DNA of 64,000 nt, taken from the NCBI RefSeq assembly GCF_006716485.1, contig NZ_VFPD01000001.1, positions 1,115,096 to 1,179,095 of the forward strand, given 5' to 3'. The stretch comes from Chryseobacterium aquifrigidense. GTDB lineage: Bacteria; Bacteroidota; Bacteroidia; Flavobacteriales; Weeksellaceae. The first letter of the stretch is position 1, and every line of letters begins with the position of its first letter. Positions 59,809 through 64,000 of this stretch are shown here, piece after piece. A program made the translations under genes and the position numbers. Below the pieces are notes generated by a model. The model was not told the origin of the DNA and searched no databases. It was given only the letters and a program-made list of their open reading frames with translations.

Positions 59809-61083
59809 ATGCAGGCTCCTCACAACCGCAATATAAGATGGTGGATGCTGTCCCTTGTCTTTCTCGCCACTACGATCAATTACCTTGACCGTCAGGTAAT
59901 GGGTTTACTGAAACCTGTACTGGAAAAGGAATTCAGCTGGGATGAAAAAGATTACAGCTATATCGTCATGGCCTTTACCACGACTTATGCCATCGGTTAT
60001 ATGGCGATGGGAAGGTTTATAGACAAGGTGGGAACCAAAATCGGGTATGCGGTTTCTCTTATTGTATGGAGTCTTGCTTCTATAGGACATGGTTTTGTGA
60101 AAAGTACCATCGGGTTTATCATTGCGAGAAGTACTTTGGGAATTAGTGAAGCGGGAAACTTTCCTGCCGCGATCAAATCAGTGGCCGAGTGGTTTCCTAA
60201 AAAAGAAAGAGCGCTGGCAACCGGAATTTTTAACTCAGGAGCAACTGTGGGAGCTATTTTAGCGCCGCTATTGGTTCCTTTCATACTCGGACATTACGGC
60301 TGGAGACAGACTTTTGTGTGGATTGGAGCTTTGGGCATGATTTGGATTATCCTTTGGTGGAAATTCTATGCCGTACCGGAAAAAACAAAAAATCTAAGCA
60401 AGGAAGAACTGCAATACATTAAAAGTGATCAGGCTGAAAAAGCAGAAGAAAAAACGAAAATCCCTTTATCTGAATTACTCAAATATAAAGTAACATGGTC
60501 ATTTGCCATCGGTAAAATGTTAACCGATCCTATCTGGTATTTCTTCATGTTCTGGCTGCCGGCCTATTTCTCGGATGTCTTCAAAATGGATTTAACAAAA
60601 CCATCGCTTCCATTGATTATTATTTATAGCGGAACTACGATCGGAAGTATCGGCGGAGGCTATCTTTCATCATTTCTGATCAAAAAAGGTTGGGCCATCG
60701 GAAGAGCCAGAAGTATTACGATGTTACTGTTTGCTTTGATGGTCGTTCCGGTCATGTTCTCAAAGTATGTAGATAATATGTGGATGATCACAATCATCAT
60801 TGCCTTTGCAACAGCCGCGCATCAAGGTTGGGGAGCCAATCTTATGACGACGGTCGGAGATCAGTTGCCTAACAATTATGTCAGTTCTGTCATTGGTTTT
60901 GGCGGAATGCTAGGCTCAGCAGCAGGAATAATTTTTCCACTTTTTATAGGAATCGTTCTTGATGCCTTTAAAAAATCAGGAAATATCAACGGAGGCTACA
61001 ATATTATATTTTTCATAGCCGGAATATCCTATGTTACAGCCTGGGGATTGATTAAAATAATCAACCGGAAGAAAACCGTTTAA
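59809..61083 (+). CDS. MFS hexuronate transporter (ExuT-like)
   Basis: A 424-residue major-facilitator protein with about twelve hydrophobic helices. RWWMLSLVFLATTINYLDRQVMG and the MFS loop GRFIDKVGTKIGY and FNSGATVGAILAPLLVPF are typical of the ACS/ExuT (anion:cation symporter) branch. The central loop is short and charged. It should move glucuronate or galacturonate across the inner membrane. It is the last gene of the glucuronate transcript, adjoining eda with no gap. Confidence 0.88.
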   Translation: MQAPHNRNIRWWMLSLVFLATTINYLDRQVMGLLKPVLEKEFSWDEKDYSYIVMAFTTTYAIGYMAMGRFIDKVGTKIGYAVSLIVWSLASIGHGFVKSTIGFIIARSTLGISEAGNFPAAIKSVAEWFPKKERALATGIFNSGATVGAILAPLLVPFILGHYGWRQTFVWIGALGMIWIILWWKFYAVPEKTKNLSKEELQYIKSDQAEKAEEKTKIPLSELLKYKVTWSFAIGKMLTDPIWYFFMFWLPAYFSDVFKMDLTKPSLPLIIIYSGTTIGSIGGGYLSSFLIKKGWAIGRARSITMLLFALMVVPVMFSKYVDNMWMITIIIAFATAAHQGWGANLMTTVGDQLPNNYVSSVIGFGGMLGSAAGIIFPLFIGIVLDAFKKSGNINGGYNIIFFIAGISYVTAWGLIKIINRKKTV

Positions 61084-61132
61084 AATATATAAGATCGGTA
61101 AACGATTATAATGATAAATATGAATGCCATTT

Positions 61133-61200
61133 GCTGAGTGTAACGCCCTTGCGAACCTTATCAAGGAAGTAGTTAAAAAATTTGCGGACTCAGCGTTAAA
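61133..61200. repeat. Intergenic inverted repeat element
   Basis: GCTGAGT (61133-61139) and ACTCAGC (61188-61194) are perfect arms, with CCTT (61147-61150) and AAGG (61163-61166) inside. The words CTTGCG, TTTGCGGACTCAGCG and GTTAAAA recur in style in other intergenic regions of the window (28-95, 56650-56720). It lies between the MFS and GH43 genes and may terminate the former. Confidence 0.45.
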
Positions 61201-61256
61201 AAAAATAACACCCATAAAAAAAAATACATTTTAAAAACTATAAAAAAAGAATAACA

Positions 61257-62975
61257 ATGAAACAGAATATAATGAATTTAGCTTTCTTCAGGAATAAAAC
61301 GAATGTACTTGCAGCAGCTGCTTTACTTTCAGTGACTACTATTTCTGCCCAGACATTCTCAGATTTCAACTACCGTGGAAACGATAAAATATACAATGAT
61401 AACCCTCTTCAACCGGGCGAGTTTTATTCCCCGATTCTTCAAGGCTGTTACCCCGATCCCAGTATTACCAGAAAGGGAGAAGATTATTACCTAGTAAACT
61501 CTTCATTTTCAATGTTTCCGGGAGTTCCTATTTTTACGTCTAAAGATCTTGTAAACTGGAAACAGGTAGGGCACGTTCTGGACAGACCTTCCCAGCTTAA
61601 AGTTGAAAAATCAGGAGTTTCCCATGGAATTTATGCCCCGGACATTAAATACAATAAGCACAACGATACTTTTTATATGATCACTACTCAATTTGCAGGT
61701 GGTATCGGAAATATGGTCGTAAAAACAAAAGATCCGGCAAAAGGTTGGAGCGAAGTTCAGAAACTCAATTTTGAAGGTATTGATCCCGCTATTTTCTTTG
61801 ATGATGACGGGAAAGCGTATATCGTTCATAATGATGCTCCACCACAAGGTACCGAGCAGTACAACGGCCACCGTGTTATTAAGATGTGGGACTATGATCT
61901 CGAAAAAGACCAGGTAGTTGCGGGTTCGGATAAAATTATTGTAAACGGCGGTGTGGATCTTTCCCAAAAGCCCATCTGGATCGAAGGTCCCCATATTTAC
62001 AAAAAGAACGGTAAATACTATCTGATGTGTGCAGAAGGAGGAACCGGTGGCAATCACAGTGAAGTTATTTTTATGTCAGATTCTCCCAAAGGACCTTACG
62101 TTCCGGCTGGAAACAACCCGATTCTGACACAGCGCTATTTCCCGAAAGACAGAAAAGAAAAAGTAGACTGGGCCGGCCATGCAGATCTGGTAGAAACACC
62201 GGATGGCCAATATTACGGAGTATTTCTGGCGATACGCCCGAATGAGAAGAACAGAGTCAACAAAGGCCGTGAAACATTCATCCTTCCGGTTGACTGGAGC
62301 GGAAAATACCCGGTTTTCCAAAATGGACTGGTTCCAATGAAACCAAAACTGAAATTACCAGCTGGAGTTCAGAATCAAAACGGACAAAACGGATTTTTTC
62401 CCAACGGAAACTTTACCTATAAGGACAAATTAATCGATAAAAATCTTGATTTCCGATGGATTGCGATGCGCGGACCTCGTGAAAGCTTTATTACCGTTAC
62501 CAAAAACGGATTGAAAGTCAATACTTTTACCACCAATATCAAGGCATTAGCTCCGGTTTCGGCACTGTTCCACAGATTGCAGCATGAATCTTTTGAAACT
62601 TCGGTAACCTTGGATTTTAAACCTAAATCAGAAAAAGAGCTGGCAGGAATTACCTGTTATCAAAGCGAAACATTCAATTATGTTTTCGGAATCACGAAAA
62701 AAGATAAGGATTTCTACATCGTATTGGAAAGAACAGAAAAAGGACAATCAAAACTGATCGCCAGCGAAAAGATTTCATTATCCAAAACGATTAAGCTGCA
62801 GGTGGTAGCCGATAAGGATGAACATAGTTTTAATTATTCGCTGGATGGTAAGAACTATAAAAACCTTGGGGGACCGGTTTCAGGAGATATACTTTCTACG
62901 GATGTTGCGGGTGGTTTCACAGGAAGCCTTATTGGGTTGTACAGTACTTCTTCCAATGATATTATACCGAATTAA
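61257..62975 (+). CDS. GH43 beta-xylosidase/arabinofuranosidase
   Basis: A 572-residue secreted enzyme. A signal peptide (VLAAAALLSVTTISAQ) leads into the five-bladed GH43 propeller. The catalytic base is Asp67 in CYPDPS, the pKa-modulating Asp176 is in EGIDPAIFFDDDG, and the acid Glu243 is in IEGPHIYKKNG. The C-terminal 200 residues form the concanavalin-like domain (PVSALFHRLQHESFETSVTL) found in GH43 xylosidases. It probably removes xylose or arabinose from xylo-oligosaccharides in the periplasm. Its role fits the xylose genes upstream. Confidence 0.92.
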   Translation: MKQNIMNLAFFRNKTNVLAAAALLSVTTISAQTFSDFNYRGNDKIYNDNPLQPGEFYSPILQGCYPDPSITRKGEDYYLVNSSFSMFPGVPIFTSKDLVNWKQVGHVLDRPSQLKVEKSGVSHGIYAPDIKYNKHNDTFYMITTQFAGGIGNMVVKTKDPAKGWSEVQKLNFEGIDPAIFFDDDGKAYIVHNDAPPQGTEQYNGHRVIKMWDYDLEKDQVVAGSDKIIVNGGVDLSQKPIWIEGPHIYKKNGKYYLMCAEGGTGGNHSEVIFMSDSPKGPYVPAGNNPILTQRYFPKDRKEKVDWAGHADLVETPDGQYYGVFLAIRPNEKNRVNKGRETFILPVDWSGKYPVFQNGLVPMKPKLKLPAGVQNQNGQNGFFPNGNFTYKDKLIDKNLDFRWIAMRGPRESFITVTKNGLKVNTFTTNIKALAPVSALFHRLQHESFETSVTLDFKPKSEKELAGITCYQSETFNYVFGITKKDKDFYIVLERTEKGQSKLIASEKISLSKTIKLQVVADKDEHSFNYSLDGKNYKNLGGPVSGDILSTDVAGGFTGSLIGLYSTSSNDIIPN

Positions 62976-62990
62976 GTTAGCATTAGCCAT

Positions 62991-63013
62991 GTCACACTGA
63001 GCTTGTCGAAGTG
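62991..63013 (+). repeat. REP-like palindromic sequence
   Basis: The segment 62991-63013, beginning GTCACACTGAGC and ending GTCGAAGTG, contains ACACT/AGTGT arms and closely resembles a small repetitive sequence found between genes of many bacteria. It lies 16 bases after the stop of the first GH43 gene and may act as its transcript end. Confidence 0.55.
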
Positions 63014-63060
63014 TTTCCTTTTAAAATTGAAAAAAGTAAAACCAAACATCACAGTACATT

Positions 63061-64000
63061 TTGAAAATCAAAAAATCTTATATAGTTTCTTTATTAGGAT
63101 TTATCGGGCTGAATCTTCTTTCAGCCCAGGTAAATCCTTCCGGAAAACAAAGTACAGCATTTACCAATCCCATCATTTGGGCAGATGCACCGGATTTATC
63201 CATTACCAGAAACGGAAACGATTTTTACCTGATCAGTACCACCATGCATCTGATGCCGGGAGCTCCGGTGATGCATTCCAGGGATCTGGTTCATTGGGAA
63301 ATGTCAGGATATGTTTTTGATACTTTGAATGACAACCCGAAATATGATTTATTGAACGGAACCGTTTACGGCAGAGGCCAATGGGCTTCTTCAATCCGCT
63401 ATCATAAAGGAAAATACTACGTTTTATTCTCTCCGAATGATGAACCTTTCAAATCTTATTTCTATGTGACGGATGATCCCGAAAAAGGAAAATGGAAACT
63501 GATCACAAGAACACGGCATTTTCACGATGCTTCACTGTTTTTTGATGACGATGACAGAATATATGTTTTCACCTCCAACAAAGTTTTTGAATTGAGCCCC
63601 GATTTTAAAGAGGTGATCGGAAATCCGGATGGAACTGAAGTGTTTCAGAAAGATGCTTCGGAAACCGGACTTCTGGAAGGCAACCAGATCATCAAAAGAA
63701 ACGGAAAATATTATATGATGATGATATCCTGGCCCAAAAACGGAAAACGCCGTCAGGTCGTCTACAGAGCAGATAAAGTGACGGGTCATTATGAGAAAAA
63801 AGTAATCCTGGAAGACAATTTTTTAGGATTTTCCTACGCAGGTCAGGGCGCTTTGATTGATGATAAAAACGGAAACTGGTATTCTCTTATTTTTCAGGAC
63901 AGAAATGGAGTGGGACGTGTTCCGCTGCTGCTTCCCGTACAATGGGAAAATGACTGGCCGGTACTGGGGGATAACGGAAAAGTTCCTTTGAAAGGAGAAG
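63061..64000 (+). CDS. Second GH43 glycoside hydrolase, partial (cut by window end)
   Basis: A frame starting with TTG at 63061 runs open to the window end (313 codons visible). It begins with a classic flavobacterial signal peptide (SYIVSLLGFIGLNLLSAQ). The GH43 residues are Asp45 in WADAPDLS, Asp156 in HDASLFFDDDD and Glu206 in LLEGNQIIKRNG. No ATG or GTG lies in frame before the signal peptide; a stop is at 63037-63039. The TTG start is therefore well supported. It is probably another xylosidase or arabinofuranosidase of the same locus. Its C terminus is not visible. Confidence 0.88.
   Translation, partial: MKIKKSYIVSLLGFIGLNLLSAQVNPSGKQSTAFTNPIIWADAPDLSITRNGNDFYLISTTMHLMPGAPVMHSRDLVHWEMSGYVFDTLNDNPKYDLLNGTVYGRGQWASSIRYHKGKYYVLFSPNDEPFKSYFYVTDDPEKGKWKLITRTRHFHDASLFFDDDDRIYVFTSNKVFELSPDFKEVIGNPDGTEVFQKDASETGLLEGNQIIKRNGKYYMMMISWPKNGKRRQVVYRADKVTGHYEKKVILEDNFLGFSYAGQGALIDDKNGNWYSLIFQDRNGVGRVPLLLPVQWENDWPVLGDNGKVPLKGE

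Noticed and set aside
63003..63320. 105-codon frame over the start of the second GH43
   Set aside because: The GH43 frame beginning at 63061 has the signal peptide and catalytic residues; this frame has none.
1..64000. CRISPR array, prophage or integrated element
   Set aside because: No regularly spaced direct repeats, no cas, integrase or phage structural genes were found.

Overview
The window looks like a chromosomal segment of a Chryseobacterium-type bacterium (Weeksellaceae, Flavobacteriia, Bacteroidota). The reasons are low GC, Bacteroidota promoters (TTG or TTTG, about 19 bp, TAnnTTTG), weak ribosome binding sites, signal peptides ending in SAQ, a SusC/SusD pair, a TPP-riboswitch-controlled PnuC-type transporter and a zeaxanthin-type carotenoid cluster. 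No phage, integrase, transposase or CRISPR array is visible. The species is not determined.

Layout. 0-6 kb: an SPFH membrane protein with an Arc-type regulator, a 49-residue membrane protein that is easy to miss, and a lysine catabolism pair (aminoadipate-semialdehyde dehydrogenase and lysine 6-aminotransferase). 5.9-12.2 kb: a GbsR/MarR-type regulator followed by a tripartite RND efflux pump. 12.3-15.6 kb: two papain-fold proteins (a C1A lipoprotein and a BtrH-like protein), then a GNAT-MarR pair with a palindrome over its promoter. 15.6-21.4 kb: a type VI secretion effector island made of VgrG, a PAAR-like/Hint/nuclease toxin, a probable immunity protein and an uncharacterised protein. 21.4-25.5 kb: a zinc-ribbon protein, a YdeI-like protein and a TonB-dependent receptor. 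25.9-32.1 kb: a general-stress gene set (iron permease family, CinA, SDR, alpha-amylase, ferritin-like DUF892, AlkB, DUF4142, PA2169 family) with a MITE-like repeat. 32.2-35.9 kb: a TPP riboswitch driving pnuT and an acyl-CoA-dehydrogenase-like gene, a GNAT, tRNA-Ala(GGC) and a frameshifted lipoprotein gene.

36.1-45.2 kb: a MarR-controlled carotenoid cluster (crtI, crtB, SRPBCC, crtZ, fused lycopene cyclase) continuing into lipocalin, GTP cyclohydrolase II, SDR-DUF2867, Crp/Fnr and another SDR gene. 45.7 kb to the end: a glucuronoxylan utilisation locus. It has a degenerate Nudix regulator, xylB, xylA, SusC/SusD, a complete glucuronate route (uxaC, SDR-type mannonate oxidoreductase, uxuA, kdgK, eda), a hexuronate MFS transporter and two GH43 enzymes. 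The second GH43 starts with TTG and runs off the end of the window.

The genes form functional blocks. The last block takes xylan oligomers in through SusC/D, trims them with GH43 xylosidases, and feeds xylose to xylulose-5-phosphate and glucuronate to pyruvate plus glyceraldehyde-3-phosphate. The most unusual material is the modular type VI toxin, the riboswitch with a sequence complementary to its own core, several promoter-overlapping palindromes, and a family of repeat-like intergenic sequences.
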